From positions 179,147 through 243,146 of the forward strand of contig JAUMUM010000002.1 of NCBI GenBank assembly GCA_030530685.1: a DNA stretch of 64,000 nucleotides. Reading direction: 5' to 3'. The DNA comes from Actinomycetaceae bacterium. Lineage in GTDB: Bacteria; Actinomycetota; Actinomycetes; Actinomycetales; Actinomycetaceae. The notes under the pieces were generated by a model that saw nothing but the letters and a program-made list of their open reading frames with translations, had not been told where the DNA came from and did no database searches. This document shows positions 24,808 to 33,344 of this stretch, piece by piece; position 1 is the first letter of the stretch, and every line of letters starts with the position of its first letter. The position numbers and the translations under genes are program-made.

Positions 24808-25674
24808 TCAGGAGTTGTTCTCGAGCCGCCGCTCGACGTCGCCGTCGGGGGCAGCCTTCGCCTCGTCGGGCAGGTCGACCGTCACCGTCTGTGAATCATC
24901 GAACGTGCCGTCCAGGCTGACCTTCACCCTGGATTCATAATCCTGCGCCTGCGCTGTCAGCTCGACGTTGTAGTCCACATCGACCCCCTGAAGGTGATGC
25001 GTGTTCTTGTCGATCGTCACGGTGAAGGATCCCGAATCCAAGGACACGTCGACGTCCCTTGGAAGGGTTCCACCGCCCGACCGTATCAGGTCCTCCATGG
25101 CGTCCTCGCTCGGCACGATCTCAACGACGTAGGAGCCCCCTTCTTCGCGGACCCCCACCGTTTGGGCATCGGTGACGAAGGATCTGACCTTGGTCGGATA
25201 ATCCTGCGCATCACGGAGCTGCCTCGCGTCGTCGGCCGACATCAACTCCTGCGCCCACGACACGTCGCGCACGCGGCTGCTGGCGTAGACCCGCCACTCG
25301 TCACCCTTTTCGCTGAAGATCACCTGCCAGACCTGTTCGGGTGCACGCCCGGTCAAACCTTCCGTTAACGGGTAACTATCCCTGTGAAATTCCGTGTTAC
25401 TCATTTCCCCAGACGCCGAATCCTGCCCCTGGATTTCCGTCTCCACGCGCACCTCTTCCCGGCCCTGCTCAAAGTCCATGCGAAGAGTCATATCGTAGGT
25501 CCGATCGTAGGCGGGTACGGGACCATCACCCTCGGCCGCGACGAACTCGTCGACAACTTGCTGGGCATCGATATTGGGATCGGAGGAGATCCCATTTGCC
25601 GACACATTCAGGGAGCATCCCGCCGTCGCCAGCGCCAGGCAGGCGGCGAACGCGAACGCACGCTTGAGTTTCAT
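24808..25674 (-). CDS. Putative lipoprotein
   Basis: A 288-residue exported protein. The N-terminus MKLKRAFAFAACLALATAGC has a basic start, a hydrophobic stretch and a lipobox (ATAGC) with the cysteine at residue 20, so it should be lipid-anchored on the outer face of the membrane. The mature part alternates strands with motifs such as MTLRMDFEQGREEVRVETE, VWQVIFSEKGDEWRVYASS and GSFTVTIDKNTHHLQGVDVDYN. That pattern is compatible with a LolA/LppX-like half-barrel, but this is a guess from pattern only. ATG at 25674 follows GGAAGG. It lies between clpC and dtd, all on the minus strand but with long gaps, so probably monocistronic. Confidence 0.8.
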   Translation of the reverse strand: MKLKRAFAFAACLALATAGCSLNVSANGISSDPNIDAQQVVDEFVAAEGDGPVPAYDRTYDMTLRMDFEQGREEVRVETEIQGQDSASGEMSNTEFHRDSYPLTEGLTGRAPEQVWQVIFSEKGDEWRVYASSRVRDVSWAQELMSADDARQLRDAQDYPTKVRSFVTDAQTVGVREEGGSYVVEIVPSEDAMEDLIRSGGGTLPRDVDVSLDSGSFTVTIDKNTHHLQGVDVDYNVELTAQAQDYESRVKVSLDGTFDDSQTVTVDLPDEAKAAPDGDVERRLENNS

Positions 25675-26006
25675 GAGGGCCTTCCGAATGTCCCATCGTC
25701 TTTGACTCCCCCAAGATAGGCACGCGACCTCCAGCCCCGGAAGACTCGCAAAGGGACACCGCTCCCCGAATATCGCCGCGCACGTTTACGCCGACGGGTC
25801 CTACTGTGTGCCCGGGCGTCCGACCGTGACCACGGGCAACCGCGCGCCCGGAGCACAACGAGCACGACTGGAGCCACAGTCACGGGCTACCGCGCACGCC
25901 GATGAGCCTGGCCACGTGCCACCGCGCGGTCAGGTGCCACCGCGCGGCAACGCGACCCGGGCACGGCCGGTCGGTCGGATGGCGTCGGCGGGCCGAGCGC
26001 GGCCGG
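25675..26006. other. Intergenic region with short GC repeats
   Basis: A 332-base gap without a supported gene. It contains two adjacent copies of GTGCCACCGCGCGG around 25916-25945 and related ACCGCGCG fragments from 25838 onward. No promoter or terminator could be picked out. Confidence 0.45.
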
Positions 26007-26450
26007 TCAGGCCTCGAGCAGGATCGTGAAGGGGCCGTCGTTGACGAGCTCAACATCCATGTACGCGCCGAACCGCCCGGTCTCGACCGTCAGGCCGTAG
26101 CCACGCAATTCCTCACCGACAGCCGCGACCATCGGCTCGGCGACGTCGCCCGGCGCGGCATGCGACCAGCCGGGGCTGCGGCCCTTGCGCACGTCGGCGT
26201 AGAGGGTGAACTGCGAGACCAGGAGCACCGGGGCACCGGCCTCTTCGGCCGAGCGGCGCGCCTCGTCGCCCCCATCCGCATCGCGGAGGATGCGCAGCTG
26301 GGCGATCTTCCGCGCGATCTTCGAGATCTGCGCCAGGCCGTCGTCGTGCGTCGCCCCGACCAGGACGCACAGGCCCGCGCCAATGCTGCCCACCACCTCG
26401 TCGTCGACACGGACCTCGGCCCGCCTCACCCGCTGAATCACTGCGCGCAT
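26007..26450 (-). CDS. dtd: D-aminoacyl-tRNA deacylase
   Basis: Cytosolic enzyme of 147 residues that removes D-amino acids and glycine wrongly attached to tRNA. The start MRAVIQRVRRAEVRVD, the motif SQFTLYADVRKGRSPGW (residues about 79-95) and the C-terminal NDGPFTILLEA, corresponding to the NxGPxT motif, are the two DTD signatures. ATG at 26450 has GGAAGGAA-like sequence upstream. The repeat protein at 26527 lies immediately upstream on the same strand with a 76-base gap, so the two may be co-transcribed. Confidence 0.95.
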   Translation of the reverse strand: MRAVIQRVRRAEVRVDDEVVGSIGAGLCVLVGATHDDGLAQISKIARKIAQLRILRDADGGDEARRSAEEAGAPVLLVSQFTLYADVRKGRSPGWSHAAPGDVAEPMVAAVGEELRGYGLTVETGRFGAYMDVELVNDGPFTILLEA

Positions 26451-26526
26451 CGAAAATTCCTTCCCTTCGATTCCTCTGGGCGTGCGACGGGGCGCGTACC
26501 CGCGCCGCATGCCGCCGAGCGCCAGT

Positions 26527-27015
26527 CTATGCGCCGCCGGCCTCCCGCCGCGCCTCGTCCATATCCCTCAGGCGCCGCCGAGCCTTATCCGCGACCGTTG
26601 GGTGCCCGGATTGCGCCGCGAGCTCGAAGGCCATTCGGGCCATGTCACCGTCGCCCTCGCCGGCCTCGAGAATGCCGAGGTTGTAGGCCGCCATGGGCCC
26701 GACCTCGTAGTACCCGGAGGAGACGGCGTCCCGGTAGGCCTGCCGCGCCTCGGCCACATTGCCGACCTCCTGCTCCAGCGCCCCGAGATTGAACGCCGCC
26801 TGGGCGGAATAGAAGGGCTCGTCGCCGCGCTTGACCCACAGGAAGGCCTGCCGCGCCGCGCCGTGATTGCCGAAGCGCAGATCGAGCACGCCCATCTTGA
26901 ACATGCCGACGAGGGCGTCGTGGTGGTCACCCGAATCAATGGCCTCCTGGTACCTTTCGAAGGCCTCCATGTAGCTGCCGTATCTGTCTTTGAGGCGTTG
27001 CTCGGACCAGGCCAT
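26527..27015 (-). CDS. Short tetratricopeptide-type repeat protein
   Basis: A 162-residue helical repeat protein with about four degenerate units, each of the form GN-x3-AR-x-AF/Y. Clear units are GNHGAARQAFLWV, GNVAEARQAYRDA and GDGDMARMAFELA, separated by AAYNLGxLE helices. It belongs with the two larger repeat genes at 27400 and 29505, all on the same strand. Such TPR/Sel1-like modules bind other proteins; no enzymatic motif is present and no function can be named. ATG at 27015 follows AAAGGA. No signal peptide, so it is cytosolic. Confidence 0.75.
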   Translation of the reverse strand: MAWSEQRLKDRYGSYMEAFERYQEAIDSGDHHDALVGMFKMGVLDLRFGNHGAARQAFLWVKRGDEPFYSAQAAFNLGALEQEVGNVAEARQAYRDAVSSGYYEVGPMAAYNLGILEAGEGDGDMARMAFELAAQSGHPTVADKARRRLRDMDEARREAGGA

Positions 27016-27399
27016 GATCGTCCTTTCGCATGCTTGCCGCGCTCCGTCCGGTGCCGGGCGCGAACTGCAGGGCACGGGCCGCAGGGCGCAAGCTGGCGAC
27101 CGGCCCGGTTCCGCCACTCGGCCCGGTTCCGCCACTCGGCGCCGCAATCGCACGTGAACCGTCGTCACATCACCTTAGCCGTAGCCGCGTCTCGCGCCCG
27201 TGCCGACTTTCGACCAACTATAACGAGGACGACGCCGCACACACCGTCAGGCCCAGGTATCGTCCGGGATGCGGCCACGCACTGGCCGCTGCGAGGCCCG
27301 GGCGCGAGTTGAGGATTGCGAGGCCCGGGCGGGCGGCATCAGCCCGGCGTGCCACGCCGATGCCGCGCTTTCCGCCGCCGGTCGCAAAGCGGCTTCGAC
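27016..27399. repeat. Non-coding gap with tandem 18-bp repeat
   Basis: A 384-base gap between two repeat-protein genes. It has a perfect tandem pair of GGCCCGGTTCCGCCACTC (27102-27137) and two copies of GCGAGGCCCGGGCG (about 27291-27332). No supported gene. Confidence 0.6.
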
Positions 27400-29229
27400 C
27401 TATGCCTGGTCTTCCTCGCCCTCGTCTTCCTTGGCCCAGCCTTCCGCGTCGGCACGGGCGGTATCTTCGTCGTTCTCGCCCAACGCGGGCTGACCGCCGG
27501 AGTCGCCATCACCGGGCTCGCTGCTGGGCTCGCCTTCTAAGTCGCCATCACCGGGCTCGCTGGCGTCGGTGTCACCGTCAGCGACGCCGACACCGGCCGC
27601 AGCGTCATCTCCAGCGCCAGCCTCATCTCCCGCAGCATCGGCATCGGGCAAGCCGGCCTGGGCATCGCCGTCAACGTCGGCCCCAGTGTCCGTTGCGGCC
27701 TCGTCATCCGAACCGCCCGGGGCCGCGTCGTCGCTCAGCGACCCGTCACCTTCGCCGGCACTCGCGGCCTCACGTGCACGCATGTCCGCCTCGGCCAGGT
27801 CCCCATCGGTCTCGATATCCTCATCGGCCTCGATTTCCCCGTTGGCCTCGGCATCCCCGGCGCCAGCACCGTCATCCACAGCACCCGTGCCTCCGGCATC
27901 GGCAGGCCCGTCACCGGCACTGGAAAGCCCGCCACCGGCCTCGAAAGGTTCCTCACCGAACTCGAAAGGCCCCTCGCCAACGTCGCCGACTTCGTCGGCC
28001 TCGGCTTCGTCGAGTTCCTGGATGTTCTCGATGGCCTGGACGGACTGCTCGACGTCGCCTTCCAGACGCACGAACTCGAAAATCTTGCGCGCCCGGTCGA
28101 GGTCGCCGCTCTCGACGTAGTGCTCGCCGAGCCCGAGGCTGGCCCACAGGAAGTGCGCCCGGTTGGGTGAGTCGAGCATTTTCCTGCGGATCGCGGCGGA
28201 CTCGGCGTCATTGCCCGCCTCCTCTTCGAGCCGCCCGAGCTCGACCGCGGCCTCACCGCTGAAGGGCCACACGCTGACGTCGATGCCGCGGCGCAGGGCC
28301 GCCCGCGCGGCATCGAGATTGCCCGAGCGTTCCTCGACGCGCCCCAGCGTCAGCGCCGCCTGGCACACCCTCAGTTCCTCGGTCGAGGCCGACTCCATGG
28401 CCGCCTGGAGGAGCCCTCGCGCCTTATCGAAGTTGCCCTGCCGGGCCTCCAGCTGCCCGAGGGAAAGCTGCGCGTCGCCGACCTCCCACCCGGTGCCCGT
28501 CTCGATCGCCTTGGCGAAGGCCTCACGCGCCGCCTCGACGTCGCCCTGGCTGGTCTCCAACCGGCCCAGGCTCCAGTAGGCCCCCGAAACGGCCCAGTCC
28601 TTACCCTCGTCGATGACGAGCCGAAAGGCCGACCGCGCCCGGTCGATATTGCCGTCGTTTTCCTCCAGGTCGCCCAGGCCCAGACCTGCCAGCGACTTGG
28701 CCTGAGCGTCGCCGGAATCCAGGGCCGCCCTGTAGGCCTCGCGCGCCTGGTCGAGGTTGCCGATCTCCTTTTCGAGGTAGCCCAGGTCGGCCAGGGCCAT
28801 GGGCACGAGCAGCTCGTCCCCGCTCTGCGAGACCGAGCGGAACAGCCGCAGGGCCTGCTCGTAGTTCTCGGTCTCCTCCTCCAGCATCCCCAGGCTGTAG
28901 GCGGCGCGCGGAGCGAACTCCGGGTGCCCCGAATTCGCTACCTTTCCGTAGCTCTCGCGGGCCAACTCGTAGTGGCCCAGGGCTTCCTCAATGGCGGCGC
29001 ACTCCAGAGTCGCCCACAGGACCGCGACCTCGTCGGCCGAATGCATGGCAAACCGGTAGGCGTCGCGGGCCTCCTGGTAGTTACCGGCCTCGCGCTCCAA
29101 GTTGCCGAGCTGGAGTGCAGCCTGGACCGACTCCGGGGTCAGCGCGGCACGCGCCTGCCGCTTGAACTCCTCACGCTGCTGTTCGAGCTCCCTGAGGTCT
29201 TCCACAACGTCCCTTTCGTCGTCTTCCAT
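27400..29229 (-). CDS. Tetratricopeptide-type repeat protein with long acidic tail
   Basis: A 609-residue protein in two parts. Residues 1 to about 400 are a charged N-terminal helix followed by about ten 36-residue TPR-like units, for example GNYQEARDAYRFA, GNLDQAREAYRAA, GNIDRARSAFRLV, GDVEAAREAFAKA and GDLDRARKIFEFV. Residues about 410-609 are low-complexity Asp/Glu/Gly/Ala sequence (GGSDDEAATDTGADVDGDA and similar), strongly acidic and likely disordered. ATG at 29229 is preferred because AGGTGACG lies directly upstream; a GTG at 29268 would add 13 residues with rare codons. There is no signal peptide. It is probably a cytosolic scaffold; the function is unknown. Its neighbours on both sides are related repeat proteins. 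Confidence 0.78.
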   Translation of the reverse strand: MEDDERDVVEDLRELEQQREEFKRQARAALTPESVQAALQLGNLEREAGNYQEARDAYRFAMHSADEVAVLWATLECAAIEEALGHYELARESYGKVANSGHPEFAPRAAYSLGMLEEETENYEQALRLFRSVSQSGDELLVPMALADLGYLEKEIGNLDQAREAYRAALDSGDAQAKSLAGLGLGDLEENDGNIDRARSAFRLVIDEGKDWAVSGAYWSLGRLETSQGDVEAAREAFAKAIETGTGWEVGDAQLSLGQLEARQGNFDKARGLLQAAMESASTEELRVCQAALTLGRVEERSGNLDAARAALRRGIDVSVWPFSGEAAVELGRLEEEAGNDAESAAIRRKMLDSPNRAHFLWASLGLGEHYVESGDLDRARKIFEFVRLEGDVEQSVQAIENIQELDEAEADEVGDVGEGPFEFGEEPFEAGGGLSSAGDGPADAGGTGAVDDGAGAGDAEANGEIEADEDIETDGDLAEADMRAREAASAGEGDGSLSDDAAPGGSDDEAATDTGADVDGDAQAGLPDADAAGDEAGAGDDAAAGVGVADGDTDASEPGDGDLEGEPSSEPGDGDSGGQPALGENDEDTARADAEGWAKEDEGEEDQA

Positions 29230-29504
29230 CGTCACCTGCGAAGAGGGGTTTCGCAGTGTTCGCTCCACATCGGCGCGCGAAACAGTCGCATGCCGACGTC
29301 GGCGGCGTTAGGTAGGCAAATTCTCCCACGAAATCGGACCGGGCCGCGGTTGCGACGGGCCGCGTTTTAGCTGATGGCCGACCGCCGGGCGAAGGCGGCG
29401 AATGAGCCGGTGGCGTGCTCCCGGCTCACCCGCCCGTCGCAAGACCCCATCGGCCCTGCCACGTGCTCCCCTGACTCCGGTCTGCCCTGACTCCCGTGTC
29501 CCCG

Positions 29505-30908
29505 TCACACGCTCCCGTCGATGTCGCGAATCCTCGCGGCCGCGAGCTGGGCGACATCGAGGTCATCACACTCCATGGCGCGGCAGTAGGCCCAGTGGTA
29601 GCTCTTCCTCGCCTTGGTCATATCGCCCTCCGTACGCTCAAGGACGGCGAGGTTGAAGGCGGCCCTGGGCGCGACCTTGCCGTCGCCGGAGTCCCGCGCC
29701 CAGCGGAAGAGCTCGCCAGCGCGCTTGAAGTCGCCGGCGTCCTTTTCGATCAGGCCCAGCTCGACGGCGGCGGCAGCGGCGGCCGAGGCGTCCGAGCCCA
29801 TCACCCACATGAATGCCTCGCGCGCCCGGTCGAGGTTGCCGGCGCTCTTCTCCAGGATGCCGAGCCGGAAGGCGGCCTCGGCGTCGCCGGCGTCCATCGA
29901 CCAGCGGTAGGCCTCGCGGGCGGCCTCCAGGTTGTCCTCGCGCTCCTCGAGCATTCCCAGCTTGTAGGCGGCGAACGGTGCGGATGCCTCGTGGCCGGTG
30001 TTGATGGTCCACAGCAGCAGTTCCCTGGCCCGCTCCCGGTTGCCGTGCCTTTCTTCCAGCAGAGCGAGGTTGCACGCGGCGCAGGGTGCGGCGTCGGGAT
30101 CGCCCGATCCAACGACCCAGCCGTACGCCTCGCGGGCGGCCTCATCGTTGCCGGCCGAGTTCTCGAGCTGGCCGAGCCGGAATGCCGCGTCGACGTCGCC
30201 GGATTCCATGGCCCGGCTGTAAGCCTGGCGCGCGGCCTCCACGTTGCGTTCCTTTTCCTCAAGGAGGCCCAGGCTGAAGGCGGCGAAAGGCGCCGACTCG
30301 GGATGCCCCGACTCCACGGTCCTGCGGAACGCCTGGCGCGCCGCTTCCACATTCCCACAGGCGATTTCCAGGACTCCGAGCCGCAGGCAGGCACGCGGGG
30401 AAACGTCGGCATGGCCCCACGCGATCGCGCGCTCGTAGGCATCGCGAGCGCCCTTGGCATTCCCGGCCTCCTCTTCAAGCATCGCCAGCTTGTTCGCCGC
30501 CTGGGGAGCGGCTTCGGCGTGTCCCGAATCTGACGCCTTACGGTAGGCCTCGCGCGACTTGTCGAGGTTGCCAGCCTCCTCTTCCAGGAGCCCGAGATTG
30601 AATGCGGCCAGCGGCGCCGAGCCCATATGCCCTGACTGCGCCGCCTTCTCGTAAGCCCGGCGCGCCTCGTCAAGATTGCCCGCCGCGCTCTCGAGGGTTC
30701 CTAGGCAGAACGCCGCGACGGGGGATATCTCCTCGTGCTGCGCGTCCATCGCCCACCTGTAAGCCTCGCGCGCTTCGGCGGTGTTACCGGAGTCTTCCTC
30801 CAGGACGGCAAGGTCGAGCGCCGCGCGGGCGGCGGCGTCCGCGTCCCCCGATTCCATCGCCCGACGGTGAGCCTGACGTTCCTTCTTCTTGTCTCCCGAG
30901 CGTTTCAT
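29505..30908 (-). CDS. Tetratricopeptide-type repeat protein, twelve units
   Basis: A 467-residue protein made almost wholly of about twelve regular 36-37 residue helical units, each of the form SGHxxxAPxAAFNLGLLEEExGNxxxAREAYRxA. Examples are GNTAEAREAYRWA, GNLDEARRAYEKA, GNLDKSREAYRKA, GNVEAARQAFRRT, GNLDRAREAFMWV and GDMTKARKSYHWA. The basic start MKRSGDKKKERQAHRRA is short and not a signal peptide. ATG at 30908 follows AGGAG at five bases. It is the third and most regular of the local TPR family. High unit similarity suggests expansion by internal duplication. It probably mediates protein-protein binding; partner unknown. Confidence 0.8.
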   Translation of the reverse strand: MKRSGDKKKERQAHRRAMESGDADAAARAALDLAVLEEDSGNTAEAREAYRWAMDAQHEEISPVAAFCLGTLESAAGNLDEARRAYEKAAQSGHMGSAPLAAFNLGLLEEEAGNLDKSREAYRKASDSGHAEAAPQAANKLAMLEEEAGNAKGARDAYERAIAWGHADVSPRACLRLGVLEIACGNVEAARQAFRRTVESGHPESAPFAAFSLGLLEEKERNVEAARQAYSRAMESGDVDAAFRLGQLENSAGNDEAAREAYGWVVGSGDPDAAPCAACNLALLEERHGNRERARELLLWTINTGHEASAPFAAYKLGMLEEREDNLEAAREAYRWSMDAGDAEAAFRLGILEKSAGNLDRAREAFMWVMGSDASAAAAAAVELGLIEKDAGDFKRAGELFRWARDSGDGKVAPRAAFNLAVLERTEGDMTKARKSYHWAYCRAMECDDLDVAQLAAARIRDIDGSV

Positions 30909-31023
30909 GTCTCTCCTGTCCGTACCCAAATAAAACAACCGTGGCGAGCAACTTTGGAGGACTCGGAAGAACAGATGTCCCTGGGATGCGTTAGTGAGCT
31001 CATCCGTAACGGGTGGCACCACC

Positions 31024-31071
31024 GGCCACCGCGAGCGGAAACATGCTGCATCCGAATACCGAAGCTAAGCC
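31024..31071 (+). other. 5S rRNA-like sequence fragment
   Basis: From GGCCACCGCGAGCGGAAACA to CCGAATACCGAAGCTAAGCC the sequence parallels the 5' half of actinobacterial 5S rRNA (GGCCATAGCG...GGAAAC...CCGAACCCGGAAGCTAAGCC). The GAAGCTAAGCC block is exact and CCGAA is shared, but about four bases are missing between them. The 3' half of 5S (GCGCCGATGGTACTGC region) and the closing terminal stem are absent. It is therefore not a functional 5S gene; it could be a decayed remnant, a recombination scar or chance similarity. Confidence 0.35.
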
Positions 31072-31082
31072 ATTAGGATTCC

Positions 31083-31125
31083 AGAAACCGACAAAATCCG
31101 TGTATACACCCACGGGGGTTTCTTT
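31083..31125 (+). terminator. Terminator-like stem with T-rich tail
   Basis: AGAAACC (31083-31089) pairs with GGTTTCT (31117-31123), enclosing CCGTG/CACGG, and the right arm continues TT. It directly follows the 5S-like fragment. It may end a small transcript, but no promoter was identified. Confidence 0.3.
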
Positions 31126-31346
31126 ACCCATTGGGTCCATTTCCCCGCAACCTGGCGTTTTTCGCGCTATGGGGCTATCCGCCTTAGCACACATCGCTCG
31201 GCGAACACGCAGCATTTGGTACCCACGAGACAGGCGCCAAGTCAGTGCTAGCCTGGAGGGCGTTGAATCTCCGCTCGGCGATCAGCGTTGCCGCACCCCC
31301 TCATTCGCACGCGAGCGCATCCAGCGCTCATGATCGGAGGAAACAA

Positions 31347-32840
31347 TTGACGTCCGAACGCAAGCCGCGCTCCTGGCGCGATCGTTACGGTAATACCCAC
31401 GAGGAGCTCTCCGCTCAGGCCCCCACGAACACCCCGTCCGTCCCTCGCGTCCCCGGTCAGCTGGAACTCGCATGGAACGAGGAGGACCCGGACCGCGAGC
31501 GCCTGCTTCGCGAGGCTCTGTTCGCCGACAATCCGACCGTTTCGCCGGGCAGTGAGGACGCCGAGGGCCGCCAGTACACGTGGGTCGTCTCGGAACCCTT
31601 CGCCTCATCGGTGTTGCTACTGGCCAACGGCGCCTTCGATCCCGCCGACGTCGAGCAGTCGCAGTTCGCGCGCCTGGATGGCACGGGGGCGTGGACGCTC
31701 ACGCTGCAGATGCCCGACGACTGGCGCGCCTCGTATCGCATCGCCGTTTGGGAAGGCGAGCAGGAGCCCCCGTGGAAGGCGGCCGCACAAGACGAGGTCG
31801 CCCGCGCGGCCCTGGACGCCGCCCTGCCCGACCCGCGCTGCGAGGAGATCATGTCCGTGCCGGCCGGGCGCTTCTCCGTCGTCTCGGGGCCCGAGGCCCA
31901 GCAGCAGATCTGGCGCTCCGGCGTGGTGGGCGGCGGTGACGCGCCGGGCGACGGCGGCGGTGCCTTCGGCGGCGACGCGGCCGGCCGCGACCGGGCGGAT
32001 GACGGAACGGGCGACGGCGAGCCTTCGCTCGACGTCGAGGCCATCGCCGCATTGCACGTCGACACGCTCGAATTCCCCGAAGACGACGGGCCGGCGCGCA
32101 GGGTCTGGGTCTATCGCCCGCCGAGCGCGAGGCCGGGCGCAGACCAGTCGGCCGGCGTCGACCACTTAAGCGCGGGCGTCCTGCCGGGCGACCCTTCCTC
32201 GGACGGAGGACACCCGGACGATGCCGCGCAAACCTCCGACGGCGAACGCACGCCTGTGCTCATCCTCTTCGACGGCCAGGTGTGGAACGAGCAGATCGGC
32301 CTGCCCGAGCTCCTCGAGGCCGCCATTTCCTCGGGCGCGATTCCGCCGCTGCACGTGGCCATGGTCGAGGCCCCCAACGCCGACGAGCGCCACGAGAGCC
32401 TTGGCGTGCCGGGCGGCCAGGTCGACTTCGTGCTCGATTCGCTGCTCGATCGCCTGCGCGCCGAGTACCCCGTCGCCCGCGGCGGCGAGGCGACGATCGT
32501 CGCCGGCCAGGGCCAGGGCGGGCTGTCCGCCCTGTGGGCGCTGGCGCTCGGCGAGGACGCGATTAGCCATGCCATTGCCCAGTCCCCGGCCCTGTGGCGC
32601 TTCGACGTCGCGCAGGCGCTGCTGGCCAATGGCGGCTGGAAGTCGGCGACGATCCAGGCCGGGCGTTACGAGGACAGCGAAGGCCGGGCGCTCGGTCTGT
32701 GCCAGTCGCTTGTCGAGGCAGTCACCTCGGATCCAAAGCTCGGCAATCGCTCGATCGGCGTCGAGGCTGTCTCCGGCGGGCACGACTGGGCGTGGTGGCG
32801 CGCAGGCCTCTTCCAGGCGCTCGCCGCGATCCTCAGCTAA
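31347..32840 (+). CDS. Enterochelin-esterase-like protein lacking the serine nucleophile
   Basis: A 497-residue cytosolic protein with Fes architecture: an N-terminal immunoglobulin-like domain (YTWVVSEPFASSVLLLANGAFD, then WTLTLQMPDDWRASYRIAV) and a C-terminal alpha/beta-hydrolase domain (RRVWVYRPPSA, VLILFDGQVW, HESLGVPGGQVDFVLDSLLDRLRAEY, AIAQSPALWRFD, SGGHDWAWWRAGLFQAL). In Fes the nucleophile elbow is GQSxGG; here it reads AGQGQGGLSA, so the catalytic serine is glycine, while the GGHDW histidine is kept. A Gly/Asp-rich linker (about residues 195-230) and another near 265-300 are inserted. The TTG start at 31347 is supported by GGAGG. It may be a pseudoenzyme or use another nucleophile. 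The iron operon is not adjacent. Confidence 0.72.
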   Translation: MTSERKPRSWRDRYGNTHEELSAQAPTNTPSVPRVPGQLELAWNEEDPDRERLLREALFADNPTVSPGSEDAEGRQYTWVVSEPFASSVLLLANGAFDPADVEQSQFARLDGTGAWTLTLQMPDDWRASYRIAVWEGEQEPPWKAAAQDEVARAALDAALPDPRCEEIMSVPAGRFSVVSGPEAQQQIWRSGVVGGGDAPGDGGGAFGGDAAGRDRADDGTGDGEPSLDVEAIAALHVDTLEFPEDDGPARRVWVYRPPSARPGADQSAGVDHLSAGVLPGDPSSDGGHPDDAAQTSDGERTPVLILFDGQVWNEQIGLPELLEAAISSGAIPPLHVAMVEAPNADERHESLGVPGGQVDFVLDSLLDRLRAEYPVARGGEATIVAGQGQGGLSALWALALGEDAISHAIAQSPALWRFDVAQALLANGGWKSATIQAGRYEDSEGRALGLCQSLVEAVTSDPKLGNRSIGVEAVSGGHDWAWWRAGLFQALAAILS

Positions 32841-33344
32841 TCACGACGTCCTATTCCCGCCGGGCCGGTGTCCCCATTCCCGCCGGCCCGGCGCCCTTTT
32901 GGCCACGCGGCAGCCGGGTCGCAACAGGCGGTCTATCCCGGTCGCAATAGCCGGCCGCAACAGGCGGGGCGCCCAGTCGCAATAGCCGGCCGCAACGGAC
33001 CGGCGGCCGCATCTTCTTCGCCATGACATGACCCGCCCGGCCTCGAACATGTGCGAACGGGCCCCGCCGCGCTCAGCCGGACACGGTGGCGCGTGCGAAC
33101 CGCCGAACGACCCGCATGGCATTGCGACTCCACAACACGGAGACTCCAGTGTGTCCTTCGACACCACACGATCGGCGCGCCACGCTTGGGTAAACCGATA
33201 CCCTTTCTATGGGATTCGCATAAGGACATTCTCCGTCTTCCGGGACCGAAGTCATTGGACATTCCCGTGGACTCTATTGAACGAGGGAGTTTGGGCCGTG
33301 TATCGTAGGCGAATCGTAGCGTTTCCAGAAAGGGATTTACGCAC
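32841..33344. other. Intergenic region upstream of putP with short direct repeats
   Basis: A 504-base gap. After the terminator it has two direct copies of a 21-base unit beginning GTCGCAATAGCCGGC (32941-32961 and 32976-32996) plus a partial third (32919-32930). The portion nearest putP (33100-33340) is less GC-rich and should contain its promoter, which I cannot place confidently. Confidence 0.5.
32858..32898 (+). terminator. Rho-independent terminator of esterase-like gene
   Basis: A perfect 11-base-pair stem (CGCCGGGCCGG at 32858-32868 with CCGGCCCGGCG at 32883-32893) follows the stop at 32840 and is trailed by CCCTTTT. Confidence 0.75.

Larger units (their letters stand above)
30909..31346. 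other. Intergenic region, AT-richer in the middle
   Basis: A 438-base gap between the divergent repeat-protein and esterase-like genes, noticeably less GC-rich at 31070-31220 than its surroundings. It includes the 5S-rRNA-like stretch and the hairpin listed separately. An open frame from 31013 has no ribosome site and is not called. Confidence 0.5.
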
